DNA of 64,000 nt from 34-65-8 sp046294735 (GCA_046294735.1 JBKBKB010000002.1:124001-188000), one strand, 5' to 3'. Counted from the first letter of the stretch, positions 1-8,703 are shown. Made by a program: numbers and translations. The notes: generated from the letters alone by a model not told the origin.

Positions 1-1634
1 ACCAGTTTCCGCCGCTGACCAACCAGGGCCGGGCGCGTTATGCACTGGCGCTGTCGACCATCCAGCGACCCGAATCGTTCGACGTGGCACGCGAGGCGTG
101 GCGCGGCGGGCCAATGAGCGGCCAGTCGGAGCTTTATATCGATGGCGTTTACGGCATCCGCTTCACCGGGCGGGATCACGCTGAACGGATGGACGCGCTG
201 CTTTGGAACGATGCGCTGGAGGCGGCCGGCCGGCAGCTTCTGCGCCTGTCGGACGAACAGCAGCCGGTCTATCGCGCGCGCCTGCGGATCCTGACCGGCG
301 GTCTGGAACAGGCAGGCGAGATGGGCGTGCCGGCCGAGGCAATGCGCGATGCCGGGTTCGTCTATGATCTGGCGCGCCATTACCGCAAGACCGGGCAGAC
401 CGGGCGCGCGGCCGATCTGCTCGCCAGCCGTCCGCAGCTTGACCGCCCGGCCCGCTATCCGGCCAGCTTCGTCAAGGAGATGCTGAACGTCGCCAAGGGT
501 GCCAGCGCCAGCCAGGCAGCCCGGATTGCCGACCGCATCGACGACCTGTTCGAACCCGGCGCAGATGTTTCGCGCATGTCGTTTGCGCTGCGCGACGATT
601 ACACCACGCTGATGTGGCTCGGCGGCACCAAGGCGCTGTGGACCAATGGTGACGCCCGCGCCGCCGCGCCGTTGTTCTACCGCTACGGGGCGGCGGCGCA
701 GACTCCGCAGACCCGCTCCAAGGGATTCTACTGGGCCGGCCGCGCCGCCGAACAGGCCGGAGACCGGGCGGCGGCAGAGAATTACTATGGCATGGCCGGG
801 CAATATCCCGACCGGTTCTATGGCCAATTGGCCCTCGGCAAGCTCGGCCGCACCCCGGTGATCCCACCGGCCGACGAAACAATCCGTCCCAGCGCTGCGC
901 AAGTCGCCGCCTTCCGTGCCGCCCCGCTGACCCGCGCGGTGGAGGAGCTGGCCCGCGGGGCGCCGTGGCGCACCGGCATCCAGTTCTACCGCGAGATCGC
1001 CCAGCAGGCGACCACGCCCGAAGAGCACGCCATGGTGGCCGATTTCGCGCGCCAGATCGGGCGGCGAGACCTCGCCGTGAACCTGGCTGACGCGGCCGGG
1101 GCAGATGGGCACAACCAGTTCATCGCCCAGGGCTATCCCACCATCCGCACCCCGCCCGGGGGCGACTGGACCATGATCCACGCGATCAGCCGACAGGAAA
1201 GCCAGTTCGCCCAGAACGCGATCAGCCACGCCGGCGCGCGCGGGCTGATGCAGCTGATGCCGGGCACCGCACGCGAGGAAGCGGGCAAGGCGGGGATCCA
1301 GTATTTGGAAGCCTCGCTCATCAACGATGCTGACTACAACGTGCAGCTCGGCAGCAACCACATCCAGCGTCTGCTGGCGCGCTACAACGGCAGCTATCCG
1401 CTTGCCATCGCCGCCTACAATGCCGGGCCGGGCCGGGTGAACCAGTGGCTGCGCGCCAACGGCGACCCGCGCACCGGCTCGATCGACTGGGTGACCTGGA
1501 TTGAACGCATCGGCATCACCGAAACCCGCACCTATGTCCACCGGGTGATCGAAAACGCGGTGGTCTACGAACAGCTGAACCCGGACCAGGCACCTTACGG
1601 CAAACCCCGCACCGCCGCCGACTTCCTGCGCTAG
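1..1634 (+). CDS. slt: Soluble lytic murein transglycosylase, 3' part (5' end outside window)
   Basis: Cleaves the glycan strands of peptidoglycan in the periplasm, releasing 1,6-anhydro-muropeptides. The reading frame is open from the first bases of the window, so the gene starts upstream; the first internal start-like codon is a GTG at 84. The long N-terminal part is alanine-rich and helical, as in the superhelical ring of Slt70. The C-terminal SLT catalytic domain starts near nt 1170 with the motif SRQES, whose Glu is the catalytic acid, followed by GARGLMQLMPGTA and AIAAYNAGPGRV, all hallmark motifs of the family. greB follows 20 nt after the stop. Family assignment is firm; the paralogue within the Slt family is less certain. 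Confidence 0.95.
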   Translation, partial: QFPPLTNQGRARYALALSTIQRPESFDVAREAWRGGPMSGQSELYIDGVYGIRFTGRDHAERMDALLWNDALEAAGRQLLRLSDEQQPVYRARLRILTGGLEQAGEMGVPAEAMRDAGFVYDLARHYRKTGQTGRAADLLASRPQLDRPARYPASFVKEMLNVAKGASASQAARIADRIDDLFEPGADVSRMSFALRDDYTTLMWLGGTKALWTNGDARAAAPLFYRYGAAAQTPQTRSKGFYWAGRAAEQAGDRAAAENYYGMAGQYPDRFYGQLALGKLGRTPVIPPADETIRPSAAQVAAFRAAPLTRAVEELARGAPWRTGIQFYREIAQQATTPEEHAMVADFARQIGRRDLAVNLADAAGADGHNQFIAQGYPTIRTPPGGDWTMIHAISRQESQFAQNAISHAGARGLMQLMPGTAREEAGKAGIQYLEASLINDADYNVQLGSNHIQRLLARYNGSYPLAIAAYNAGPGRVNQWLRANGDPRTGSIDWVTWIERIGITETRTYVHRVIENAVVYEQLNPDQAPYGKPRTAADFLR

Positions 1635-1654
1635 GCGGGGTTGCACGCACCATC

Positions 1655-2134
1655 ATGAGCGCTGGGACCAATCCGATCACGCCGGCCGGCTACGCCGCCA
1701 TGCGCGCCCGTTATGACCTGCTGCTGGGCCAGGAGCGGCCGAAAATTGTCGAGATCGTCAGCTGGGCGGCGGGCAACGGCGATCGCAGCGAAAACGGCGA
1801 CTATCTCTATGGCCGCAAGCGGATGCGGGAAATCGACCGCGAGCTGGCGCATCTGCTGAAGCGGATGAAGGCGGCCCGGGTGGTCGATCCCGCCACCCAG
1901 CCGGATCAGGCGCGGGTATGGTTCGGCGCCACCGTGACCATTGCCGACGAGGACGACAGCGAGAAATCCCTCACCATCGTGGGCGATGACGAACAGGATG
2001 CCAGCGCTGGCCGGATCGGTTGGTCCAGCCCGGTGGCCCGCGCCCTGCGCGGTGCGGCGGTCGGCGATGTCCGCACCGTCCGCCTGCCGGTGGGCAGCAA
2101 GGACTGGGAAGTGGTGGCGATCGTTTATGGTTAG
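1655..2134 (+). CDS. greB: Transcription elongation factor GreB
   Basis: Binds the secondary channel of RNA polymerase and stimulates cleavage of backtracked RNA. The 159-residue protein has the usual Gre length, with an N-terminal coiled coil and a C-terminal FKBP-like domain. The acidic tip is seen as NGDRSENGDYLYGRKR at residues 41-56, with Asp43 and Glu46 in the positions that coordinate the catalytic magnesium. The YLYGRKRMREIDR stretch after the tip is typical of GreB rather than GreA. The ATG lies 20 nt after the lytic transglycosylase stop. The last 8 nt overlap the next gene, suggesting translational coupling. Confidence 0.93.
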   Translation: MSAGTNPITPAGYAAMRARYDLLLGQERPKIVEIVSWAAGNGDRSENGDYLYGRKRMREIDRELAHLLKRMKAARVVDPATQPDQARVWFGATVTIADEDDSEKSLTIVGDDEQDASAGRIGWSSPVARALRGAAVGDVRTVRLPVGSKDWEVVAIVYG

Positions 2135-2618
2135 AGCGACGGTGGCTATGGCGGCAATCGCCTTGCTTGCCGCTCCGCTAGCTGCGCGCGACAGCCTGGG
2201 CGTGTTTTCGACCTGGGGTGCGTTCCGCGATCCGCAGGTGCCGCGCTGCTATGCCATTGCCCAGGCCGCGCCCAGCACCATGCAGCGCGATTATCAGCCC
2301 TATGCCAGCGTCGGCACCTGGCCCCGGCGCAATATCCGCGGCCAGGTCCATTTCCGCCTGTCGCGCAAGATCGCCGCCGAACCGCGCATCCAACTGGTCA
2401 TCAGCGGCAAGCGTTTCGCCATGACCGGCGGCGGCGGCGATGCCTGGGCGCCCAACCGGGCGACTGACGCCGCGATCGTGGCAGCCATGCGCTCGGCAGG
2501 GTCGATGGCGATCAGCGCGACCGACAGCCGGGGCCGGCGTTTTTCCAACAGTTACGATCTGGCCGGAGCGGCGACGGCGCTTGATGCAGCGACGATGGGC
2601 TGCGCCCGGCTGCGCTAG
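2127..2618 (+). CDS. Secreted invasion-associated locus B (IalB)-like protein
   Basis: A 163-residue exported protein of the IalB family type, common in alphaproteobacteria and of unclear biochemical role. An N-terminal signal peptide (residues 1-20, ending APLAA) precedes the typical opening GVFSTWGAFRDP. Two cysteines, one after VPR near residue 41 and one at residue 159, could form the disulfide seen in family members. The ATG at 2127 overlaps the end of greB by 8 nt; the frame is open further upstream but that part is the antisense-like shadow of greB. rlmN starts 36 nt downstream. Family assignment is by motif resemblance and is moderate. Confidence 0.72.
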   Translation: MVRATVAMAAIALLAAPLAARDSLGVFSTWGAFRDPQVPRCYAIAQAAPSTMQRDYQPYASVGTWPRRNIRGQVHFRLSRKIAAEPRIQLVISGKRFAMTGGGGDAWAPNRATDAAIVAAMRSAGSMAISATDSRGRRFSNSYDLAGAATALDAATMGCARLR

Positions 2619-2654
2619 GCAAAGCGCGCACGCTGCCCTATAGGCGCGGACCTC

Positions 2655-3902
2655 ATGGCCGACACCGCTCTCATGCCGATCCCCGGACAGGTGGATCCCG
2701 TTCCCGTCACGCGTGACATCACACCGCGCGCCGATGGCCGAATTGACCTGATCGGCCTGCCGAAAGATCGCATCCGCGACCTGTTCTTCGACGCCGGGCT
2801 AGATGCCAGGCAGGCAAGGCTGCGCGCCAAGCAGGTGTTCCACTGGCTCTACCATCGCGGCGTGACGGAATTCGAGGCGATGACCGACATTGCCAAGACC
2901 ATGCGCCCGTGGTTGGCGGAGCGGTTCGTGATCGGGCGTCCGGACGTGGTCGAGGCGCAGCATTCGGTCGACGGCACCCGCAAGTGGCTGCTGCGCACTG
3001 CCGATGGCCACGATTTCGAGATGGTGTTCATCCCCGATGCCGACCGGGGCACGCTGTGCGTGTCCAGCCAGGTCGGCTGCACGCTCAACTGCACCTTCTG
3101 CCACACCGGCACGATGAAGCTGGTTCGCAACCTGACCCCGGGCGAAATCGTCGGCCAGGTCATGCTGGCGCGCGATGCGCTGGGCGAATGGCCCAAGGGC
3201 AGCATGGCCAGCGAAGTCGAGGACGAAGACGACGAGGCGGGCCACTACACCGCCGATGGCCGCCTGCTGACCAATATCGTGATGATGGGCATGGGCGAAC
3301 CGCTGTACAATTTCGACAATGTCCGTGACGCGCTGAAACTGGTGATGGACGGTGACGGGCTGGCCCTGTCGAAGCGGCGCATCACCCTTTCGACCAGCGG
3401 CGTGGTGCCGATGATGGAACGCTGTGGCGAGGAGATCGGGGTCAATCTCGCGGTCTCGCTCCACGCAGTGACCAAGGAAATCCGCGACGAGATCGTGCCG
3501 CTCAACCGCAAGTACGGGATCGAGGAACTGCTGTCGGCCTGTGCCGCCTACCCCGGTGCCAGCAATGCGCGGCGGATCACCTTTGAGTATGTCATGCTCA
3601 AGGACAAGAACGACAGCGACGAGCATGCGCGCGAACTGGTCCGCCTGATCCGGCACTACAACCTGCCGGCCAAGGTCAACCTGATCCCGTTCAACCCCTG
3701 GCCCGGTGCCGCCTACGAATGCTCGACGCCCGAACGGGTCCGGCGTTTTTCCGAGATCGTGTTTGAAGGCGGGATCAGTGCCCCTGTCCGCACCCCGCGC
3801 GGGCGCGACATCGATGCCGCCTGCGGCCAGCTCAAAACCTCTGCCGAGAAAAAGAGCCGGGCCGAGCGAGATCGCGAGGCAGAGCAGACCGTAGCCAGAT
3901 GA
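2655..3902 (+). CDS. rlmN: 23S rRNA (adenine2503-C2)/tRNA (adenine37-C2) methyltransferase RlmN
   Basis: Radical-SAM enzyme that methylates C2 of A2503 in 23S rRNA and A37 in some tRNAs. The 415 residues fit the family. The radical-SAM cluster motif CTLNCTFC gives Cys142, Cys146 and Cys149. GMGEPL, and LAVSLHA in the barrel, are conserved RlmN segments. The C-terminal DIDAACGQL (near residue 388) carries the catalytic cysteine that holds the methylene intermediate. An acidic insertion (EVEDEDDEAG, near residues 185-195) follows the first barrel strands. The stop overlaps the start of the MOSC gene by 4 nt. Confidence 0.97.
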   Translation: MADTALMPIPGQVDPVPVTRDITPRADGRIDLIGLPKDRIRDLFFDAGLDARQARLRAKQVFHWLYHRGVTEFEAMTDIAKTMRPWLAERFVIGRPDVVEAQHSVDGTRKWLLRTADGHDFEMVFIPDADRGTLCVSSQVGCTLNCTFCHTGTMKLVRNLTPGEIVGQVMLARDALGEWPKGSMASEVEDEDDEAGHYTADGRLLTNIVMMGMGEPLYNFDNVRDALKLVMDGDGLALSKRRITLSTSGVVPMMERCGEEIGVNLAVSLHAVTKEIRDEIVPLNRKYGIEELLSACAAYPGASNARRITFEYVMLKDKNDSDEHARELVRLIRHYNLPAKVNLIPFNPWPGAAYECSTPERVRRFSEIVFEGGISAPVRTPRGRDIDAACGQLKTSAEKKSRAERDREAEQTVAR

Positions 3903-4549
3903 GCCCGCGCGTAGAAGCGATCTGCATCGGCCAGCCCCGCCCCTATCGCGGTGAGGAACAGAGCGCCTTCGCCAAGCAGCCGGTCGATGGTCCGGTTATT
4001 ATCGGTGCGGACGGTATCGAAGGCGATACCCAGGCCGACCGGGTGCATCACGGCGGACCACATATGGCGGTTCATCTCTACCCGCTTGCCCACCATGCGT
4101 TCTGGCAGGCCGATCTGGGCGGTCACGGTCTGCTGGCCGAACCGGGCGCATTCGGCACCAACCTCTCCGTTGATGCGATAACCGAAACCGACGTGTTGCT
4201 GGGCGACCGGTTCCGCCTGGGCATGGCTCTGCTGGAGGTAAGCCAGCCGCGCCTGCCATGCTGGAAGATCGAGCATCGCTTCGGGTGCAAGGGCATGGTC
4301 GCGAAAATCATCAGGACCGCACGCTGCGGGTGGTATTTCCGGATCATCGAACCCGGCGCAGCGCAGGCTGGTGACACTCTTGATCGGCTCGAATCCGGGC
4401 GCACCCCATGGACCATGGCCGAGGTCTTTTCCGAGATCGCAAACCCCAAGGCATCCACCACCGCTGCCCGCCTCGAGGCGATGGCGGCGTGCGAAATCCT
4501 CTCGCCCAGCTGGCGCGAAGGTGCCCGCCAGAAAGCCGCCGCGCTCTAG
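3899..4549 (+). CDS. MOSC domain-containing protein (YiiM-like)
   Basis: A 216-residue soluble protein with a MOSC domain, the fold of the molybdenum cofactor sulfurase C-terminal domain. YiiM-type members act with the molybdenum cofactor in reduction of N-hydroxylated compounds. The conserved segments GIEGDTQADRVHHGGP (about residues 39-54), GTNLSVD and QPRLPC, with Cys121 as the ligand cysteine, are clear. The C-terminal region resembles the 3-alpha domain found after MOSC in YiiM. Its ATG overlaps the rlmN stop by 4 nt. A molybdopterin oxidoreductase is encoded 2 kb downstream, but no functional link is shown. Confidence 0.88.
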   Translation: MSPRVEAICIGQPRPYRGEEQSAFAKQPVDGPVIIGADGIEGDTQADRVHHGGPHMAVHLYPLAHHAFWQADLGGHGLLAEPGAFGTNLSVDAITETDVLLGDRFRLGMALLEVSQPRLPCWKIEHRFGCKGMVAKIIRTARCGWYFRIIEPGAAQAGDTLDRLESGRTPWTMAEVFSEIANPKASTTAARLEAMAACEILSPSWREGARQKAAAL

Positions 4550-4676
4550 CAATCCGTCCCGCCCAGGACACATCTGGTCCCGCCCAGCCGTCGGCGAGCT
4601 ACCCGTTCATCCGGCGTTGTGGACCCTTGGCACAACTCTTTCGTTAAGCCCGCAATACCTGTTGAGGAGACTTGCG

Positions 4677-5048
4677 ATGAAGAAGGTAGCAATCGCCATT
4701 GCTGCGGCAGCCCTGGCCGTCCCTACTGCTCCGGCCCTGGCCGATCCGCCGCCTTGGGCACCGGCCCACGGCAAGCGCGCGAAGGACCGGGCCTACGATG
4801 CACGCGGCCACTATGTCGAACCGCGCCGAATCACCCGCAATTCCCACGTCTGGCGGGGCAATGACGGCCGCTATTACTGCCGCCGCGACAACGGCACCAC
4901 CGGCTTGGTGATCGGCGCGGGCGTGGGTGCCTTGGCCGGTCACGAACTGGCCGGACGCGGCGACAGGACCCTGGGCGCAGTGCTCGGCGGGGTCGTCGGC
5001 GGCCTGCTTGGGCGCGAGATCGACCGCGGCAGCCTGCGCTGCCGCTAG
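4677..5048 (+). CDS. Exported glycine-zipper 2TM domain protein
   Basis: A 123-residue exported protein. The signal peptide spans about residues 1-24 (ending APALA). The middle is basic and aromatic. The C-terminal third is a glycine zipper (GAGVGALAGHEL and LGAVLGGVVGGLLGREI), as in the Rick_17kDa_Anti / SlyB-like surface antigen group that inserts in or lies against the outer membrane. Two cysteines, in the YYCRRDNG segment and the penultimate LRCR, could pair. The start is chosen because GAGGAG-like sequence (GAGGAGA) precedes ATG 4677; the frame is open upstream without a signal peptide. No obvious operon partner. Confidence 0.75.
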   Translation: MKKVAIAIAAAALAVPTAPALADPPPWAPAHGKRAKDRAYDARGHYVEPRRITRNSHVWRGNDGRYYCRRDNGTTGLVIGAGVGALAGHELAGRGDRTLGAVLGGVVGGLLGREIDRGSLRCR

Positions 5049-5131
5049 AGCCGCGCGCGCCTGCCCTAACAATTGCATGACGGCGGCGGCGCGGGCTTTC
5101 CAACGCCGCCGGGTTATGCTCCAAGGCGGGA

Positions 5132-5893
5132 ATGCCTCGGCCCTCTGTCCTCATCACCGGCGCCGCGCGACGCCTTGGCGCAACCGTGGCCCGGGCGTTC
5201 GGCGAATCCGGCTGGCACGTGGTGCTGCATTACGGCAATTCCGCCCGCGAGGCCGAGGCGCTGGCCGCCAGCCTGCCGAGCGCCGAGGCAATCCACTGCG
5301 ACCTGGCCGACAGCCTCGCCTCCTCGCAGATGGTCGAGCGGCTGGCGCTAAGGCTCAATGACTGGCGGGTGCTGGTCAACTGCGCGGCGATTTTCCGACC
5401 TGACGATGTCACCGCACTCGATTCGACCACCTATGACCGGTCGATGGCGATCAACGCGAAAACCCCGGTGCGCATGGCGCAGACCTTCCTGCGACTGGCC
5501 CGATCAAAGCAGGGGCGCACGGTAATCCAGTTCACTGACCAGAAGCTGGAAAACACCAATCCCGATTTCTTCAGCTACACGTTGAGCAAGCATGCCGTGG
5601 CCGGGGCCCTGCCGATGCTGGCGATGGGTGCGGCCTGGCCGGAAGACCGGATCTATGGCCTTGCCCCCGGCGCGATCCTGGCCAGCCATGACCAGACCGA
5701 GGAAGAAACCGAAGTCTCTCACCGGCTCAACCTGCTGCAGCGCAAGACCGGCGCGGACGAGATCGCCGATGCCTGCCTGTTCCTGGCGCAAGGCCACCTG
5801 GCCAGCGGCGAAACCCTGTTCATCGACAGCGGCCAGCACCTGCTGCGCCAGCCGCGTGACGTGATCTATCTCGCCCGCGAGCTGATGGAATGA
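5132..5893 (+). CDS. SDR-family oxidoreductase, pteridine reductase / FolM-like
   Basis: A 253-residue short-chain dehydrogenase. The nucleotide-binding motif TGAARRLG (residues 9-16) has the arginine typical of the NADPH-dependent pteridine reductase/dihydromonapterin reductase subgroup. Catalytic Tyr149 and Lys153 are in YTLSK. The usual catalytic serine position is occupied by Asp136 (QFTDQK), as in PTR1 and FolM. The likely role is reduction of a pterin or folate-type substrate in the cytoplasm. It is the first gene of an overlapping trio: its stop overlaps the cytochrome b start (ATGA). Exact substrate is inferred. Confidence 0.8.
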   Translation: MPRPSVLITGAARRLGATVARAFGESGWHVVLHYGNSAREAEALAASLPSAEAIHCDLADSLASSQMVERLALRLNDWRVLVNCAAIFRPDDVTALDSTTYDRSMAINAKTPVRMAQTFLRLARSKQGRTVIQFTDQKLENTNPDFFSYTLSKHAVAGALPMLAMGAAWPEDRIYGLAPGAILASHDQTEEETEVSHRLNLLQRKTGADEIADACLFLAQGHLASGETLFIDSGQHLLRQPRDVIYLARELME

Positions 5894-6555
5894 AGCGCCA
5901 CCCGCTTTCGACGCGGGTGTGGCACTGGGTCAACCTGCCCTGCCTGGTCGTGCTGTTCATGAGCGGGCTGACCATCTCTAACGCGCACAGGTATCTCTAT
6001 TGGGGTGACTGGGGCTTTGCGCCGGAGCAGGCCTGGCTGGCGGTGCCGCGCTTTCCCGGCTGGATGACGATCCCTTCGACCTACAATCTGGCCGAGGCGC
6101 GGGACTGGCACATCCTGATGGCCTGGCCGTTCGCGGTCGGCCTGCTGTTCGTCTGGCTCGCCATGCTCGGCAACCGGCACTTCTGGCAGCGTCTGCGCAC
6201 CCGACGCGCAGAGTGGTCCCCGGCGGCGGTCTGGCACGAGATCAAAGCGCATATGCGGCTCGATTTCGACCATCCCGGCGGTGGCTACAACTTCCTCCAG
6301 CGGCTGGCCTATGGGTTGGTGCTGGGGGTGATGCTGCCGATGATGGTGTTCACCGGAATGGCGATAAGTCCGGGGATCGAACCGGCCATGCCGTGGCTGG
6401 TCGATGCACTGGGCGGGCGGCAGAGCGCGCGCAGCCTGCACTTCCTGTTCGCCTGGGCACTGATCGCGTTCCTTGTCGTTCACGTAGTCCTCGTCCTGCT
6501 CAACCGGCCGCTGGCCCTGCTGCGTGACATGTTAACGGGGGGCAGCAGCCGGTGA
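5890..6555 (+). CDS. Cytochrome b subunit (thiosulfate reductase / cytochrome b561-like)
   Basis: A 221-residue membrane protein of the di-haem cytochrome b type (COG4117-like), expected to carry electrons between the quinone pool and a periplasmic molybdoenzyme. Four hydrophobic helices are visible at about residues 15-36, 76-97, 137-158 and 180-205. Candidate haem-ligand histidines occur near the membrane (HWVN in helix 1, HILMAW in helix 2, LHFLF and VVHVV in helix 4). The start overlaps the SDR stop (ATGA) and the end overlaps the molybdoprotein start (GTGA), so the three genes are probably translated together. It serves the role that MsrQ plays for MsrP. Confidence 0.85.
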   Translation: MKRHPLSTRVWHWVNLPCLVVLFMSGLTISNAHRYLYWGDWGFAPEQAWLAVPRFPGWMTIPSTYNLAEARDWHILMAWPFAVGLLFVWLAMLGNRHFWQRLRTRRAEWSPAAVWHEIKAHMRLDFDHPGGGYNFLQRLAYGLVLGVMLPMMVFTGMAISPGIEPAMPWLVDALGGRQSARSLHFLFAWALIAFLVVHVVLVLLNRPLALLRDMLTGGSSR

Positions 6556-7292
6556 AACGCCGCAATGTCCTCACCGGCCTTGGCGCCCTGTTCGCGGGCG
6601 GATGCGCAAAAGTGGCTGACACCGGTTCGGCGCAGTCGCTGTTCGATCTGGCACAAGGCTGGCACCGCAAGGCGCACCGCCTGCTGGCCAATCGCGAGGC
6701 GCTGGCCCCGGAATACCCGCGCGCGGCGATCTCGCCATACTTTCGCGGCAATGGCTCGGTGACGGTCGACAGCGCGTTCTACCGCGCACAGCTCGCCAGC
6801 GGTTTTGCCGACTGGCGGCTGGAAGTGCGCGGGCTGGTCGATACCCCGCTCAGCCTATCGCTGGGCGAACTGCGCGCCCTGCCCCAGCGCACCCAGATCA
6901 CCCGGCACGATTGCGTGGAAGGCTGGAGCGCGATCGGCGAATGGACCGGGCCGCAGCTTTCCACCCTGCTCGAGATGGCCGGGGTGCGCGAGGGCGCGCA
7001 GTTCATCGTGTTCCGCTGCGCCGACCGGCTGGCGAACCGCGACTATTACGAGAGCATCGACCTGATCGACGCCTGGCATCCGCAGACGATCGTCGCGCAC
7101 CTTCTCAACGGCGAGCCGCTACCGGAAAAGAACGGCGCGCCCTTGCGGATGCGGATCGAGCGCCAGCTCGGCTACAAGCACGCCAAGTATGTCACCGCGA
7201 TCGAAGCGGTTGCCACCCTTGACGGCCTTGGCGAAGGCCAGGGCGGCTACTGGGAGGACCGGTCCGGCTACCAATGGTATGCGGGTATTTAG
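6552..7292 (+). CDS. Molybdopterin-dependent oxidoreductase (sulfite oxidase fold), lipoprotein-like
   Basis: A 246-residue periplasmic molybdoenzyme of the sulfite oxidase/MsrP family. The N terminus is MKRRNVLTGLGALFAGGC: twin arginine followed by a hydrophobic stretch and a lipobox-like Cys18, consistent with Tat export and lipidation. The catalytic molybdenum ligand is Cys121 in RHDCVEGWS, a family signature. The start is a GTG that overlaps the cytochrome b stop. The preceding membrane cytochrome is the likely electron partner. Substrate is not predictable; a sulfoxide or another oxidised biological sulfur compound is plausible by analogy with MsrPQ. Confidence 0.88.
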   Translation: MKRRNVLTGLGALFAGGCAKVADTGSAQSLFDLAQGWHRKAHRLLANREALAPEYPRAAISPYFRGNGSVTVDSAFYRAQLASGFADWRLEVRGLVDTPLSLSLGELRALPQRTQITRHDCVEGWSAIGEWTGPQLSTLLEMAGVREGAQFIVFRCADRLANRDYYESIDLIDAWHPQTIVAHLLNGEPLPEKNGAPLRMRIERQLGYKHAKYVTAIEAVATLDGLGEGQGGYWEDRSGYQWYAGI

Positions 7293-7374
7293 AGCGAGAG
7301 CCTGACCTTGCGCGGGCTGAAGCCGGTGCCCATCCAGCGCACATCTCGCCCCTTCAATGCATTCGGAAGGCGTT

Positions 7375-8427
7375 TCAATCGACCGCAATGCCCAGCTTGC
7401 GGGCTTCGGTCATCCGCACCTGATTGGCACGCGCGGTGCGGCTCGCATCGTGCTCACCGGACCTGCGCATATTGATGAACAGGCTGCGGGCAGCCGCGCA
7501 GCGCGCCGCGCCATCTCCGCCTTTTTCCGCATCGATCAGCGATCCGGCGGCAATCACGAAGGCGGTAAAATCATCGCGTTGCTGATCGCCCTGATCTGCA
7601 GCAGCGCGGTCCTCGATCGCCCAGCCTTGTTCTTCCGACACTTTGCCGGAGGCCTGAATCTTCCACTTGAGCCAGGTGGCCAGCCGGGTCTGGTAATCGG
7701 CTTGCGCTGACAGATCGGGCGGGTGTCCGATGCGTTCCGTAACGACATCGGCAGACCTGCCCGGTTCGCTCAGCCCGGCGAAACCGGCAATCAGCCCGGG
7801 ATCCTCGCAATCGAACCGGGCAAGCCAGGCATCGGCCTCCTGCTCCCACTCGGCTGGGGGCGGCAGAGGGCGCGGCGAGCCTTCCGCCAACCGCCCTTCC
7901 GCTTCGGCTTCAGACAGGTCCATCAGAGCCGCATCGCCGCACGTCAGTTCGAAATTGCCGGAATTGGACAGCACGACCGCAAACTCGCGCGATCCATCAC
8001 CGGTTGGATAAGTCTTGCGGTATTCAGCGGTGGGAAACAGCCCGACCGCGTCATCGGCATGAGTCAGGGTCCAGCCTTCCTGCTCCAGTGCTTCGGAAAC
8101 GCCGCCAAGCCAGGGAAAGCCCTCCATCCCTTCGAACCCGGATCCAAGCCAGGTGATCGATGCCATTCGCTGCGACCAGGCGGTGTAGTTCACCAGTGCC
8201 TCCGCCAGCGGAGCGGGTGCATGCGTCTTCAGCGCGCTCACCGCCGCATGATCCACGACCGACCGGACCGTGCCAAGACTTGGCTTGCTGATGCCAAGGC
8301 CGGGGCAAAGCAGTTCGACCTGTTCCGCATCAGGGATGAAAAGGCCCTGCGCCGCGGCCGGTGTCGCCATAGAAAGGGTGAGCGCCAGCCCCGCCAGCGC
8401 TGGCGCACTAGCGAAAATTGTCCGCAT
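7375..8427 (-). CDS. Secreted protein of unknown function
   Basis: I do not recognise this 350-residue protein. It has a clear signal peptide (residues 1-26, ending PAAAQ). There are four cysteines in the mature part (Cys41 in LLCPG, then LTCG, FDCED and ARCAA), enough for two disulfides, and two weakly related halves each opening near a cysteine-leucine motif. No transmembrane segment follows the signal, so a periplasmic location is likely. The ATG lies 20 nt inside the end of the NDUFS4-like gene, implying coupling to it. Its 3' end converges with the molybdoprotein gene across about 80 nt. Confidence 0.7.
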   Translation of the reverse strand: MRTIFASAPALAGLALTLSMATPAAAQGLFIPDAEQVELLCPGLGISKPSLGTVRSVVDHAAVSALKTHAPAPLAEALVNYTAWSQRMASITWLGSGFEGMEGFPWLGGVSEALEQEGWTLTHADDAVGLFPTAEYRKTYPTGDGSREFAVVLSNSGNFELTCGDAALMDLSEAEAEGRLAEGSPRPLPPPAEWEQEADAWLARFDCEDPGLIAGFAGLSEPGRSADVVTERIGHPPDLSAQADYQTRLATWLKWKIQASGKVSEEQGWAIEDRAAADQGDQQRDDFTAFVIAAGSLIDAEKGGDGAARCAAARSLFINMRRSGEHDASRTARANQVRMTEARKLGIAVD

Positions 8428-8686
8428 AGGCCTGTAGTTTCAGCGTTTTCGGCGGCGTTGCATGGACGCGGGCAGCAATCCCGTAACGCGCGGCATAGGC
8501 TTTCGCCTGATCCTTGCTCGGGAAGGTGAGCACGACCTGCGCCTGCGTATCCCCGCTGCCGGTCCAGCCCATCAGGGGGTCAGGGCGGCGCGCTTCCGAC
8601 TGCTCGAATTCCAGCACCCATTCATCGGTGCGCGCCTTGCCGGACTGCATGGCGTTTTTCGGACGTTGATAGATTCTGGCTGCCAT
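8408..8686 (-). CDS. NADH dehydrogenase accessory subunit, NDUFS4-like (ETC complex I subunit region)
   Basis: A 92-residue protein matching the short bacterial form of the complex I 18-kDa accessory subunit (NDUFS4/AQDQ) found in alphaproteobacteria and mitochondria. It opens MAARIYQRPKNAMQSGKA, contains the conserved DEWVLEFE and PLMGWTGSGDT segments and VVLTFPSKDQAKAYAARYGI, and ends in a short basic tail. It is thought to stabilise the NADH-oxidising arm of complex I at the inner membrane. It lies downstream of hrpB on the same strand with an 18-nt gap and overlaps the next secreted protein gene by 20 nt. No nuo genes are in the window. Confidence 0.9.
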   Translation of the reverse strand: MAARIYQRPKNAMQSGKARTDEWVLEFEQSEARRPDPLMGWTGSGDTQAQVVLTFPSKDQAKAYAARYGIAARVHATPPKTLKLQAYADNFR

Positions 8687-8703
8687 AGTGCTCGCCCTCT
8701 AGT

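Noticed and set aside
2799..3656. 285-codon open frame on the minus strand opposite rlmN
   Set aside because: It lies wholly inside rlmN, which has clear radical-SAM motifs. The translation has no family resemblance and the typical His/Arg/Ala bias of a GC-rich antisense frame.
7293..7374. Short minus-strand frame of about 28 codons ending VRWMGTGFSPRKVRLSL
   Set aside because: It could be a small coupled gene or the decayed end of a larger one, but it lacks an ATG/GTG start with a ribosome binding site and is too short to support.
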